DNA of 29,984 nt from JABFRZ01 sp036376275 (GTDB lineage: Bacteria; Planctomycetota; UBA1135; GCA-002686595): positions 1 through 29,984 of the forward strand of contig DASVAP010000339.1 of NCBI GenBank assembly GCA_036376275.1. The letters run 5' to 3'. Shown piece by piece: positions 14,734 through 22,617 of this stretch. Numbering within the stretch: the first letter of the stretch is position 1; the number at the start of each line of letters is the position of its first letter. The translations under genes were made by a program, and so were the position numbers. Below the pieces are notes generated by a model that was given only the letters and a program-made list of their open reading frames with translations, had not been told where the DNA came from and did not search any database.

Positions 14734-15717
14734 CTAGGCGAGGGTGTCGAGGCCCGGGCCGCTGGCCCGGACCGGGTCGGAGGTCGTCGGCAGCCCGGCG
14801 TCCGTGCCGGAGCGGCGCGCACGCGGCGTCGCGAAGCCGAGCGCGAAGGTGAGCGAGTCGGTGCGGACGCCGCGCGCATCGAGCAGCGTGCGGAGCTCGT
14901 CGCTGCGGCGCTCGAGCAGCTCCAGCGTGCGCGCGTCCTCCGCGCGCACGATGGCCGTCACGCGCCCGCTGCGCAGGGCGAGCTGGATCGAGAGGCGCCC
15001 GAGGTCCGCCGGCTCGAGCTCCAGCGTCAGGCGCCGCACGCCGGGGGCCGCGTGCAGGCGGATCTGCTCCAGGATCGCCTCGACGCGCGCGAGCGGGGCC
15101 GCCTCCGGGCCCTCGGCGGGTGCCGCGGCGTCCGGCGCGCGCGCGGCGGGCGCGGCGGGCTTCGCCTGGGGCGGAGGAGCCTCGGGCGCGGGAGCCGCGA
15201 CCCGGGCCTCGGACGCGGGCGCCGCGGAGAGCGCCGCGCGCGCATGGTCCGCGGCGGCGCTCGCGGCGACACTCGCAGCTGGGGCCGACGCCACTGCGCC
15301 CGCGAGCGCGGGATCCTGGGCGGACGGCCCGGCCGCGACCGCGGGAGCGCAGCTCGCGCAGGCGCTCGGCGCCGCACCCGGAGCGGGCGCCGGCGCCTGC
15401 GCGGAGGCCGGAACGGACTGCGCGGTCACGGCGGACCGGACCGGTGCCGGCGGTGCGGCGGCGGCGGGAGCCGCGCGCGGAGCCTCCTCCGGCGTGCGCT
15501 CGCCCTCGAAGCCGGCGCGGCGCTGCGCGCGGCGCTCTTCCGCCAGGGCCTCGTGGCGCCGCGCCGCGAGCCCGTCGCCGCGCGCGCGCGCCGCGGCGCG
15601 CTCGACCTCGCGGGCGAAGGCCGGGCCCGAGTCCGCAGCCGCGGCGCCCGCGAGCGGGACGAGCGCGACGCTGCCGAGCGGCTCGCCGGCGCGACTGGAG
15701 AGACGGGTGGACTCCAT
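14734..15717 (-). CDS. fliK: flagellar hook-length control protein FliK
   Basis: 327 aa. Residues of about 70-210 are an Ala/Pro-rich unfolded linker, the molecular-ruler part. Residues of about 215-310 (LTLELEPADLGRLSIQLALR, then SGRVTAIVRAEDARTLELL) are the C-terminal Flg_hook domain, which switches export specificity by contacting FlhB. I start at ATG 15717. The frame can extend only to a TTG at 15735, which would overlap the sigma-54 -12 box and lie upstream of the predicted transcript start. It is the first gene of the fliK-flgD-flgE unit. Confidence 0.92.
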   Translation of the reverse strand: MESTRLSSRAGEPLGSVALVPLAGAAAADSGPAFAREVERAAARARGDGLAARRHEALAEERRAQRRAGFEGERTPEEAPRAAPAAAAPPAPVRSAVTAQSVPASAQAPAPAPGAAPSACASCAPAVAAGPSAQDPALAGAVASAPAASVAASAAADHARAALSAAPASEARVAAPAPEAPPPQAKPAAPAARAPDAAAPAEGPEAAPLARVEAILEQIRLHAAPGVRRLTLELEPADLGRLSIQLALRSGRVTAIVRAEDARTLELLERRSDELRTLLDARGVRTDSLTFALGFATPRARRSGTDAGLPTTSDPVRASGPGLDTLA

Positions 15718-15731
15718 CGGCCCGCCGCAAG

Positions 15732-15746
15732 GCAAGCGCGGTGCCA
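15732..15746 (-). promoter_or_regulatory. sigma-54 promoter of the fliK operon
   Basis: The minus strand reads TGGCACCGCGCTTGC: perfect -24 and -12 boxes with correct spacing. The predicted start (about 15720) is 3 nt before the fliK ATG. A 12-nt palindrome GCGCGATCGCGC lies just upstream at 15761-15772 and could be an activator site, though it is close for a sigma-54 enhancer. Confidence 0.85.
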
Positions 15747-15998
15747 GCCGGGCTCGAGACGCGCGATCGCGCTCTGCGGGGTCGCCCGGCCCGTTCCGGA
15801 GGGCGCGCGCGCCGCAGGCGCACCGGCAAGACCTTCGTCCCCGGGAACGACCTTCGGGCGCGGCTTTCCGCCCTGCTCGCGCGCGCGCGGGAGTCGCAGG
15901 CTCCGCGCGAAGTCCCCTCTACCGGTCTACCGGGCCAAGGAGAACGGCCGCGACCGCTGCGAGGTCGTCGCGCAGGCTCGCCGGGGACCCGAGCTGGA

Positions 15999-17027
15999 CT
16001 AGCCGCCGCCCGAACCCTCGGGCTTCGGCTGCTGCTGTCTCTTCTTGCCGCCGCCCGCGCCCTTCGGCAGGGCCGGCTTGGTGGTCGGGGCGCCCGCGCC
16101 GGCCTCGGGCGCGACGCCCGTCCCGCCGGCCTTGACCTCGAGCTCCTGCAGGTACTTGGCCAGCTCCTCGTGCTCCATGAAGACCGCCATCTGCGCGGCG
16201 GTGCCGCCCTCGACGCTCTTGGCCAGGATGTCGGCGCCGTTGGCGAGCAGGAGGTCGGCCAGCTTGCGGTCGCCCCTGCGCGCCGCGTGGTGCAGCGGGG
16301 TCAGCTTCTGGCCGTCCGCGACGTTCACGCTGGCGCCGCTGGCGAGCAGGACGGCCGTCGTGTCCTCGTGCTGGAAGTACACGGCGGCATGCAGGGCGGT
16401 GCCGCCATCCTTCTGCTGCACGTTCACTTCTGCACCGGCGGCGATCAGGGCCTCCACGACATCCGTGTGGCCGTTGCTGGCGGCGGTGATCAGGGGCGTG
16501 TTGCCCTCGCCGTCCTTGGCGTTCGGGTCGGCCTTGTGCTCGAGCAGCAGGCGCACCATCGCGATCGAGTCGGGCGCGGCGCAGGCCATGTGCAGCGGGG
16601 TCGCGCCGGCGGCCTGCTTGCGGTCCAGCTCGGCCCCGGCGTCGATCAGGGCGCGCGCGATCTCGAGGTAGTTCTCGGCCGCGGCGATGTGCAGCGGGAC
16701 GATCTGGTTCACCTCGAGCATCTGGTTGGGATCGCTGCCCTGGGCCAGGGCGCCCTGCACGGCCTCGAGGTTGTTCTTCGAGGTGGCCTGGATCAGCGGC
16801 GGGATCTGCTGGCCCGCGTGCGGCGCGACGTAGCCCTTCTTGCCGGGCTTGGGCGGCTCGGGGGCGGGCTCGGCCTCGGTCCCCGCGGCCGCGGCCGTGG
16901 CGGGCGGGGTGCCGGCAGCCCCCATGGCGGCGCCGGCCGCCGGGCTCCCCCCGTCGCCGCCACAGGCCGCCAGGACCAGCGGGAAGGAAAGGAGCAGGCT
17001 CGGGAGCGATCGCTGGGCGGAGGGCAT
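15999..17027 (-). CDS. ankyrin-repeat lipoprotein
   Basis: 342 aa. The lipobox L19-A-A-C22 after a hydrophobic stretch predicts a lipoprotein. Residues 23-70 are an Ala/Pro/Gly-rich tether. About six ankyrin repeats follow (residues 72-290), each with forms of T-P-L-H-x-A-A and a closing G-A-D/E-x-N, for example NGHTDVVEALIAAGAEVNVQ. The C-terminus is a low-complexity K/Q/G tail. Ankyrin repeats bind proteins; the partner is unknown. It lies 263 nt upstream of fliK but has its own transcription unit, and I see no direct link to the flagellum. Confidence 0.88.
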   Translation of the reverse strand: MPSAQRSLPSLLLSFPLVLAACGGDGGSPAAGAAMGAAGTPPATAAAAGTEAEPAPEPPKPGKKGYVAPHAGQQIPPLIQATSKNNLEAVQGALAQGSDPNQMLEVNQIVPLHIAAAENYLEIARALIDAGAELDRKQAAGATPLHMACAAPDSIAMVRLLLEHKADPNAKDGEGNTPLITAASNGHTDVVEALIAAGAEVNVQQKDGGTALHAAVYFQHEDTTAVLLASGASVNVADGQKLTPLHHAARRGDRKLADLLLANGADILAKSVEGGTAAQMAVFMEHEELAKYLQELEVKAGGTGVAPEAGAGAPTTKPALPKGAGGGKKRQQQPKPEGSGGG

Positions 17028-17104
17028 CGGGTTCGGCGGAGGGCGGAAGCGGGGTCGGGAGCGGGGGTCGGCCGTGCTGCGCGGGCTACGGAGCGCGACC
17101 GGCC

Positions 17105-17133
17105 ATTGTTGACGCGCCTTTGGCGGCGGTCAA
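17105..17133 (-). promoter_or_regulatory. candidate sigma-70 promoter for the ankyrin gene
   Basis: On the minus strand, TTGACC, 17 nt, AACAAT. This would give a leader of about 70 nt to the ankyrin gene. It overlaps the start region of trmB, which runs the other way. It matches 5 of 6 bases at -35 and 4 of 6 at -10, so it is only a candidate. Confidence 0.35.
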
Positions 17134-17136
17134 ACC

Positions 17137-18216
17137 ATGCCGTACAACCCCGCCCCGATGGCCCGTCCGCTCTCGCTCGCCCTCGAAGCCTACCTCGTCG
17201 ACTGGCAGCGCGAGCCCTGGCCGATCGACTGGGAGCGCCACTTCGGGCGCGCGGCGCCGCTGGCGCTCGAGATCGGCTTCGGGAACGGCTCGTTCCTGGA
17301 GGGCGAGGCGCGCGCCCATCCGGAGCGCGACCACGTCGGGATCGAGCTCTCCTGGACCGCCGCCACGCACCTCTTCCGGCGCCTGCGCCGGCACGAGCTC
17401 GGCAACGTGCGCGTGCTGCTGGGCGAGGCCGAGAGCCTGGTGCGCCACGCCTTCGCGCCGGACACGCTGGCCGAGGTCTTCGTCAACCATCCCTGCCCGT
17501 GGCCCAAGGCGCGCCACCACGAGCGGCGCCTCCTGACGCACGCCTTCCTGGGCTGCCTGGCCGAGCGCATGCAGGCCGGCGCGCGCCTCACGGTCGTGAC
17601 CGACCACGCCGAGTACGCGCAGTGGCTGGGCACGGAGCTCGCCGCGCAGCCGGCCCTCGCCTCCTGCCACGCGACCGTCGAGGTGCCCGCGCTCCCCGGC
17701 CGCGCGCCGACCAAGTACCAGCTCAAGGCGATGGCCCAGGGCATCCCGATCCACTACTTTCAGTGGCAGAAGCGCGGCGCCCCGCCGGATGTGCCGCACG
17801 CGCCTTCCCAGCCCCGCCCGAGCGAGCTACCGATGCCCACGCTGTCCCTGCGCGGTGCGCGTCCGGAGTCCGAGCCGTTCGGCGAGTTCCGCCCGCTCGC
17901 CTTCCGCGAGCAGGTCGGCGGCGTCGAGGTGGTCGTCAAGCTGGAGGCCGTCTACCGCCGCACCGACCGGCCCGTGTGGCTGGTCGAGACGCTGGTGATC
18001 GAGGGCACGCTGCGCCAGCAGTTCGGGATCGACGTGATCGCGCGCGGCCCGACGCTGCTCCTCAAGCCCTCGCCGCTCGGCCAGCCCTACCCGACGCACG
18101 GCGTGAAGCGCGCCGTGTGGTGCGTGGCCCGCTGGCTCGCCCACCGCGACCCCGCGCTCACCGTCGAGCACGACAGCCTGGGGCTGGGCGAGGGCCGAGA
18201 GCCCTGGCCGGCCTGA
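17137..18216 (+). CDS. trmB: tRNA (guanine-N7)-methyltransferase TrmB with C-terminal extension
   Basis: 359 aa, against about 210-240 in E. coli and Bacillus. Residues 43-53 (LEIGFGNGSFL) are the SAM-binding motif I. Residues 117-131 (NHPCPWPKARHHERR) correspond to the F-P-D-P-W-x-K-x-R-H family motif, but the Asp of P-D-P-W is Cys120. T-K-Y-Q near 202-205 matches the T-x-Y-E substrate motif. The enzyme makes m7G46 in tRNA. The C-terminal extension (about 230-359) reads as a beta-rich domain; long C-termini are known in Aquifex-type TrmB. A second ATG at 17158 is equally possible. No clear ribosome site precedes either. Confidence 0.85.
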   Translation: MPYNPAPMARPLSLALEAYLVDWQREPWPIDWERHFGRAAPLALEIGFGNGSFLEGEARAHPERDHVGIELSWTAATHLFRRLRRHELGNVRVLLGEAESLVRHAFAPDTLAEVFVNHPCPWPKARHHERRLLTHAFLGCLAERMQAGARLTVVTDHAEYAQWLGTELAAQPALASCHATVEVPALPGRAPTKYQLKAMAQGIPIHYFQWQKRGAPPDVPHAPSQPRPSELPMPTLSLRGARPESEPFGEFRPLAFREQVGGVEVVVKLEAVYRRTDRPVWLVETLVIEGTLRQQFGIDVIARGPTLLLKPSPLGQPYPTHGVKRAVWCVARWLAHRDPALTVEHDSLGLGEGREPWPA

Positions 18217-18362
18217 TCTTCCTCCTTCTGCGCCGAACTCGATCTCGGCTCGGTGTTGGTGCACTTCTCTTGTCTTCAAGTCGGTGCCGGAGGTGCTCGC
18301 CCCCTGGGGCCCCGCTCTCGGCCGTGACCCGCGCCTGGCGCCCTTCGAGCGCACCTCGACGC

Positions 18363-18809
18363 TCATTCCTGCCGCGGGAACGCCAGCACCGGCACGCGCG
18401 CCGCGCGCAGGACGGCCTCGGCCACGCTGCCCGTCACGAGGCGCCGGAACCCGGTGCGGCCGTGGGTCGAGAGCGCGACCGCGTCGCAGCCCTGCTGCGC
18501 GGCGTAGTCGAGGATCGCGTGCGCGACGCTCGGGGCGACCACGACCTCGGTGGTGACCTCGACCCCGGCCGGGAAGGAGGCGCGGCGCTCGTCCAGGTGC
18601 TTCTGACCGCGCGCGAGCTCCTGGACCGTGCCCGGCAGGAGCTTCGGCGGCGGGACGCGGGCCGAGACCGGCGGCGCGCCGACGTTCTCGACGACGTGCA
18701 GGAGCACGACGCTGGCGCGCAGGGCCCGGGCGAGCTCGGCCACGACCGGCAGGGCGCGCTCGCCCTCGGCCGAGAGGTCGAGCGGTAGGAGGATCTTCTG
18801 GAAGGTCAT
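18363..18809 (-). CDS. universal stress protein (UspA family)
   Basis: 148 aa, single Usp domain. The N-terminus (FQKILLPLDLSAEGERALPV) and C-terminus (ALSTHGRTGFRRLVTGSVAE) are typical. The ATP-binding motif is G-x2-G-x9-G-S in the family; here the first glycine is Ser114, and G117, G127 and S128 are present. That suggests the nucleotide-binding type. It lies 61 nt after the hemerythrin-like gene and is probably the last gene of the epimerase-photolyase-hemerythrin cluster. It converges with trmB across 146 nt in which I see no strong terminator. Confidence 0.9.
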   Translation of the reverse strand: MTFQKILLPLDLSAEGERALPVVAELARALRASVVLLHVVENVGAPPVSARVPPPKLLPGTVQELARGQKHLDERRASFPAGVEVTTEVVVAPSVAHAILDYAAQQGCDAVALSTHGRTGFRRLVTGSVAEAVLRAARVPVLAFPRQE

Positions 18810-18870
18810 GGCGAGGTCGCGGGTCCGTTGGCCGGGACCAGAGCATAGGAAAGGGACCGGCGCGAGCGCC

Positions 18871-19497
18871 TCAGGGGACCAGTGCCTCGGCGCACAGGCG
18901 CCCGAAGGACTCGGCCGAGCCGTGCTCGAGCAGCGTCAGCCCCGGGGCGGGCCAGGCGGCCGCGCGCGCCTCGATCTCGTCGATCCAGGCCCGCTCGCGG
19001 GCCGGCAGCTCGCGCGCCACGGTGAGCACCGCGTCCCCGGCGGCCAGCTCCTCGACCAGCGGGAAGAGCGCGCCCTCCTCCTTGTCCATGTGCGCCAGGC
19101 CCAGCTCGACGTAGCGCAAGGCGAGCTCGCGGAAGCGCTCGCGCTCGTCGGCGTCGAGCGGCTGCTCCAAGAGCGCGTCGGCCGCGGCCGCCAGGGCCAG
19201 GCGCAGCTCGCGTCCGAGCTCGTGCTCGTGGCGCAGCACGACCAGCGGCCCGACCCCCCTCGGGAGCCCGTGGGCCTCCAGCCAGGGGAAGAGCAGCTCC
19301 TCCTCCTCCTCGTGGTGGCGCAGATCGCCGAACTCGCGGAAGAAGCGCAGGAAGCGGCGCGCGAGGCGCGGATCGTAGTCGCGCGCGGCGCACACCCAGC
19401 TCGCGTAGCGCGCGAAGGCCTCGAGGACGCGACGGATCTGGACGTGCTCCTCGGCCAGGATGCGGGTCAGGGCCCGCGGCGCGACGCTCGATCCCAT
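18871..19497 (-). CDS. hemerythrin-like HHE domain protein
   Basis: 208 aa starting at ATG 19497, with AAGGAG 5 nt upstream; longer forms have no ribosome site. Candidate iron ligands are E-E-H near residue 16, the cluster DLRHHEEEEELLFPWLE near 58-74, VVLRHEHELG near 86, and H-M-D-K-E-E-G near 136. This is the H...HxxxE...H...HxxxE layout of a four-helix di-iron bundle that binds O2 or senses oxygen or nitrosative stress. It is cytoplasmic, with no signal. The family also includes iron-sulphur repair (Ric-like) proteins, but the ScdA-type N-terminal domain is absent. Confidence 0.85.
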   Translation of the reverse strand: MGSSVAPRALTRILAEEHVQIRRVLEAFARYASWVCAARDYDPRLARRFLRFFREFGDLRHHEEEEELLFPWLEAHGLPRGVGPLVVLRHEHELGRELRLALAAAADALLEQPLDADERERFRELALRYVELGLAHMDKEEGALFPLVEELAAGDAVLTVARELPARERAWIDEIEARAAAWPAPGLTLLEHGSAESFGRLCAEALVP

Positions 19498-19558
19498 GGG
19501 TGCTCCTTCGTGACTCGACTCCAAGGGGACTATTCGATCACTACCGGGGGTGAGCACC

Positions 19559-21064
19559 CTACGGAGATCGGCGCAGACCGTGCGCTCCGGGACCGAAGCG
19601 CGCGAGGTAGCCGGTCAGGTGGAGCTTGCGGCGTGTGCTGGCGGAGCTCATGTAGCGCACCGTCCCGAAGCCGGCGCGCTTCGGGCCCCAGGGCCGGTCG
19701 AAGCGCCCGAGGCACCAGAAGATGCCCGAACAGGAGTTCGGGTCGCGCCCGTCGAGCGCGTACCGGTCGTTCAGGTGGAGCATGCGCCGCAGCGCCTCGC
19801 GCGGCGTGGGCGACCAGGCCAGGATCGACTTGCCCCACAGCATGCGCAGGTAGTTGTGGAGCTGGCCGGTCGTGCGGAGCTCGGTCTGGGCCGCGTCCCA
19901 CACCTCGTCGCCGCTCGCGGCCTGCTCGAGGGTCTCGAGCGCGAGCACGTCGCGCCCGGCCGTCGCGTGCTCCTCGAGCGTCGCGCGCGCCCAGGCGGGC
20001 AGCGACTCGTAGCGCTGGTGGTCGGCGCGGTGCCAGGCGAAGCCGTACCCGAGCTCGCGCCAGGTGACGAGCTGGTCGAGGAACTCCTCGCTCGAGGGGC
20101 TGGCGCCGAAGCCGCCGCGCCGCCCGTCCGGCTTGCGCCGCGGATCGAGCCCCTTCCAGCCCTCGGCCGCGGTCACGGCCGTGAACACGGCGTGGGCCGC
20201 GACGTGCCCGAAGTGCAGGTAGGGCGAGAGCCCGCTGGTCGCCTCCTCGTCGGGATGGTTGCGATCTTCGCCGTAGCGCGCGAGGCGCTCCGCGACGAAG
20301 CGCGCGAGCACGGCGGCGGCCGCGCCGTCGCCGCCGCGCGTCTCGACCGCGGGGACGGTGTGGTCGAGCGGGAGTGCGGCGAGCGCGCCCGCGTCGCCGG
20401 CCAGCAGCGCCGCCGGAGCGGCTGGCCAGCGCCGCGCCAGTGCGCGCGGGACTTCGAACGGCCCGGCCTGGCGCCCCTCGAGCGGATCCACGCGCGGGAA
20501 GGCCTGCAGGTGCTCACCCAGGTGCTGCTGGAGCCAGCGCCGGAAGGCGAAGGCCGTCCCGAAGGCGCCGGGCGTCGCCGCCAGCGGCACGAGGCCGTTC
20601 GAGTCGACCACCTCGAGGCGCACGCCGAGCTGCTCGCCGGCCGCCGCGACCATGCGCGGCAGGAAGAAGGTCGGGTACTCGTCGGTCACGACCACGCAGG
20701 CGCGCTTCCCGAGGGCCTCCAGCAGCCCCTGACCGGCGCCCGCTTCGGGCTCGACATAGGGCCAGTAGGCGATGCCGCGCTGCGCGAAGTGCCGCGCGTG
20801 GTCGGCCATGCCGTCCAGCACGAAGCGGTGGAAGCGCGCCGAGGCGAAGGGGTAGGCCACGCGCAGCGGCTCGAGCACGAGCAGCGGCTTCGCGAGCGTG
20901 CGCGCCCACTCGACGGCGCGCTCCAGGCCGAAGTTCCAGCCCGTGCGGCGCGCCGCGATCATCCAGTACAGGACATGGTCGCCGTCCGCCAGCGGGCGCT
21001 CGTTGCCGGCCCGCACACGCAGGGCCGGCACGCGCGACTCGGGCTCGCGCTGGACGCGCGTCAT
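19559..21064 (-). CDS. phr: deoxyribodipyrimidine photolyase, class II-like
   Basis: 501 aa. The N-terminal antenna-type Rossmann domain starts VLYWMIAARRTGWNFGLERA and has PLLVLEPLRVAYPFASARFH near residue 70. The C-terminal FAD domain shows YGEDRNHPDEEATSGLSPYL, then HFG. It ends with LRMLWGKSILAWSPTPREAL, LNDRYALDGRDPN and FGTVRYMS. These W-G-K, L-N-D-x-Y-x-L-D-G-R-D-P-N and F-G-x-x-R-Y-M blocks are class II signatures. The enzyme repairs UV-made cyclobutane dimers using blue light. Its ATG overlaps the epimerase stop (ATGA). Whether it is a true CPD photolyase or a related cryptochrome cannot be settled here. Confidence 0.9.
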   Translation of the reverse strand: MTRVQREPESRVPALRVRAGNERPLADGDHVLYWMIAARRTGWNFGLERAVEWARTLAKPLLVLEPLRVAYPFASARFHRFVLDGMADHARHFAQRGIAYWPYVEPEAGAGQGLLEALGKRACVVVTDEYPTFFLPRMVAAAGEQLGVRLEVVDSNGLVPLAATPGAFGTAFAFRRWLQQHLGEHLQAFPRVDPLEGRQAGPFEVPRALARRWPAAPAALLAGDAGALAALPLDHTVPAVETRGGDGAAAAVLARFVAERLARYGEDRNHPDEEATSGLSPYLHFGHVAAHAVFTAVTAAEGWKGLDPRRKPDGRRGGFGASPSSEEFLDQLVTWRELGYGFAWHRADHQRYESLPAWARATLEEHATAGRDVLALETLEQAASGDEVWDAAQTELRTTGQLHNYLRMLWGKSILAWSPTPREALRRMLHLNDRYALDGRDPNSCSGIFWCLGRFDRPWGPKRAGFGTVRYMSSASTRRKLHLTGYLARFGPGAHGLRRSP

Positions 21065-22524
21065 CGCGCGCCCGCCAGGGCGGCACGCGGGCTCGCGCCG
21101 AAGCGCATGCGGATCGCCAGGGCGCGCTGCGCGAAGATGTCGCCGAGCTGGTCGGCCACGAACAGGCGGTGTGCGAGCCGGCCCAGGGGCCCGAGCGGCA
21201 GCCGGTAGAGCACGCGGTCGCGCATGGTGGTGCCGCCGGAGCGCGCCTCGAAGCGGTGCTCGTGCCACCAGGCGGAGTAAGGGCCGCGCTCCTGCACGTC
21301 GACGAAGCGCTGCTCGGCGCTCCAGGCCTCGAAGCGCGTGCGCCAGGCGAGCGGGAGGGGCCCGACGCGAATGCGGTAATCGATCGTCGAGCCCGGCGCG
21401 GGCGGCCCCGAGCGCGCGCGGATGGAGAAGCCCATCGCGATCGGCGTCAGGAGGCCGAGGTTGTCGGGCGCCGAGAAGAAGCGGAAGGCCTCGGCCAGGG
21501 GCACGCCGAGCTCGGTCGTCGTGGCGAGCTCGTGGCTCGCCGGATGGGCGGCGAGGTAGGGCGAGTCGAGCCCGTCCGGTGGCGCGGGAAGGCGCCGCAG
21601 CTCGGGCCGGCGCTGGACGAGGAGGTCGCGCAGGGCGGCCTCGAGGGTCGGGAAGGAGAAGTGGAAGCCCTGCGCCAGCAGGCGCGCCGGCAGCACGCGC
21701 TGGCTCTCCAGCAGGATGCTCGCCGCGCCCCCGAACAGGACGCGCAGCGCGAAGCCCGGCACGGGGAAGGGCGTGGCCTTGCCCAGCACGAGGCCGAGCA
21801 CGCGCGTCAGCTCGCGGTTCGTCGCCGGCGCCGGCGCGGTGGCGTTCACCGGACCGCGCAGCCCGTCGTCGGCCAGCGCGCGCAGCACGAGGCGCACCCA
21901 GTCCTCGACGTGGATCCAGGGCACGTGCTGCGTCCCCTTGCCGATGCGCCCGCCGAGGCCGAGCCGGAAGGGCGGCAGCATCTGCGGCAGCGCCCCGCCG
22001 TCGAGGCCGAGCACGACCCCGGTGCGCACCAGCACGACGCGCAGCCCGAGCTTCTCCGCGCACAGCGCCGCCGTCTCCCAGGCCGCGCACAGCTCCGGCA
22101 GGAAGCCGTCGCCGCCGCGCGCCTCCTCGCCGAGCTCCTCGTCGCCGCGATCGCCGTAGAACCCGACCGCGCTGCCGGAGACGAGCACGCGCGGGCGCCG
22201 CACGCAACCCTCGAGCGCCGCCACCAGGCGCGCCGTCAGGTCCACGCGGCTCGTGCGCAGCTCCACGCGCCGGCGGGCCGTCCAGCGGGAGAGCACCGGG
22301 GCACCGGCCAGGTTCACGACCGCGTCGCAGCGCTCCAGGGCCGCGCGCAGCTTCTCCACGTTGCCGTCGTCGGCCACGAGCTCGGCCTGATCGCCGAGCA
22401 ACGCTCGCCCGCGCTCGAGGGAGCGCACCCAGGCCACGACCTCGTGCCCCTCGCGCCGGGCCGAGAGCACCAGCGCCCGGCCGAGGAAGCCGGTCGCGCC
22501 GGTCACGAAGATGCGCATCCCCAT
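21061..22524 (-). CDS. TIGR01777/YfcH-type epimerase fused to an SRPBCC domain
   Basis: 487 aa. Residues 1-310 are an NAD(P)-binding extended-SDR domain: MRIFVTGATGFLGRALVLSA, VVNLAGAPVLSRWTARRR, VLVSGSAVGFYGDRGDEEL and the C-terminal DUF1731-like LLESQRVLPARLLAQGFHFS. Residues of about 330-480 are an SRPBCC (START/Bet v1-like) ligand-binding domain, ASHELATTTELGVPLAEAFR onward. GAAGGA lies 6 nt before the ATG. The fusion occurs in several phyla, but no reaction has been firmly assigned. Overlap with the photolyase suggests a light- or stress-linked role, perhaps on a lipid or pigment. Confidence 0.88.
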   Translation of the reverse strand: MGMRIFVTGATGFLGRALVLSARREGHEVVAWVRSLERGRALLGDQAELVADDGNVEKLRAALERCDAVVNLAGAPVLSRWTARRRVELRTSRVDLTARLVAALEGCVRRPRVLVSGSAVGFYGDRGDEELGEEARGGDGFLPELCAAWETAALCAEKLGLRVVLVRTGVVLGLDGGALPQMLPPFRLGLGGRIGKGTQHVPWIHVEDWVRLVLRALADDGLRGPVNATAPAPATNRELTRVLGLVLGKATPFPVPGFALRVLFGGAASILLESQRVLPARLLAQGFHFSFPTLEAALRDLLVQRRPELRRLPAPPDGLDSPYLAAHPASHELATTTELGVPLAEAFRFFSAPDNLGLLTPIAMGFSIRARSGPPAPGSTIDYRIRVGPLPLAWRTRFEAWSAEQRFVDVQERGPYSAWWHEHRFEARSGGTTMRDRVLYRLPLGPLGRLAHRLFVADQLGDIFAQRALAIRMRFGASPRAALAGAR

Positions 22525-22617
22525 CGTCTGTCCTTCGCCAGAGGATCGCTCCCGGATGCAGGCCCGGCCACCCCGCGTGCAGACTTCCGGGCCGGGGCAG
22601 GGCTAGGATCCCGCCCC

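Noticed and set aside
12208..14879. Long alternative minus-strand frames extending flgE upstream and across its stop
   Set aside because: The hook-protein signature fixes the start at 14258 and the D0 helix fixes the stop at 12336; the other frames are low-complexity R/A/P.
15718..15735. Extended FliK start at TTG 15735
   Set aside because: It would overlap the sigma-54 -12 box and lie upstream of the predicted transcript start; ATG 15717 is preferred.
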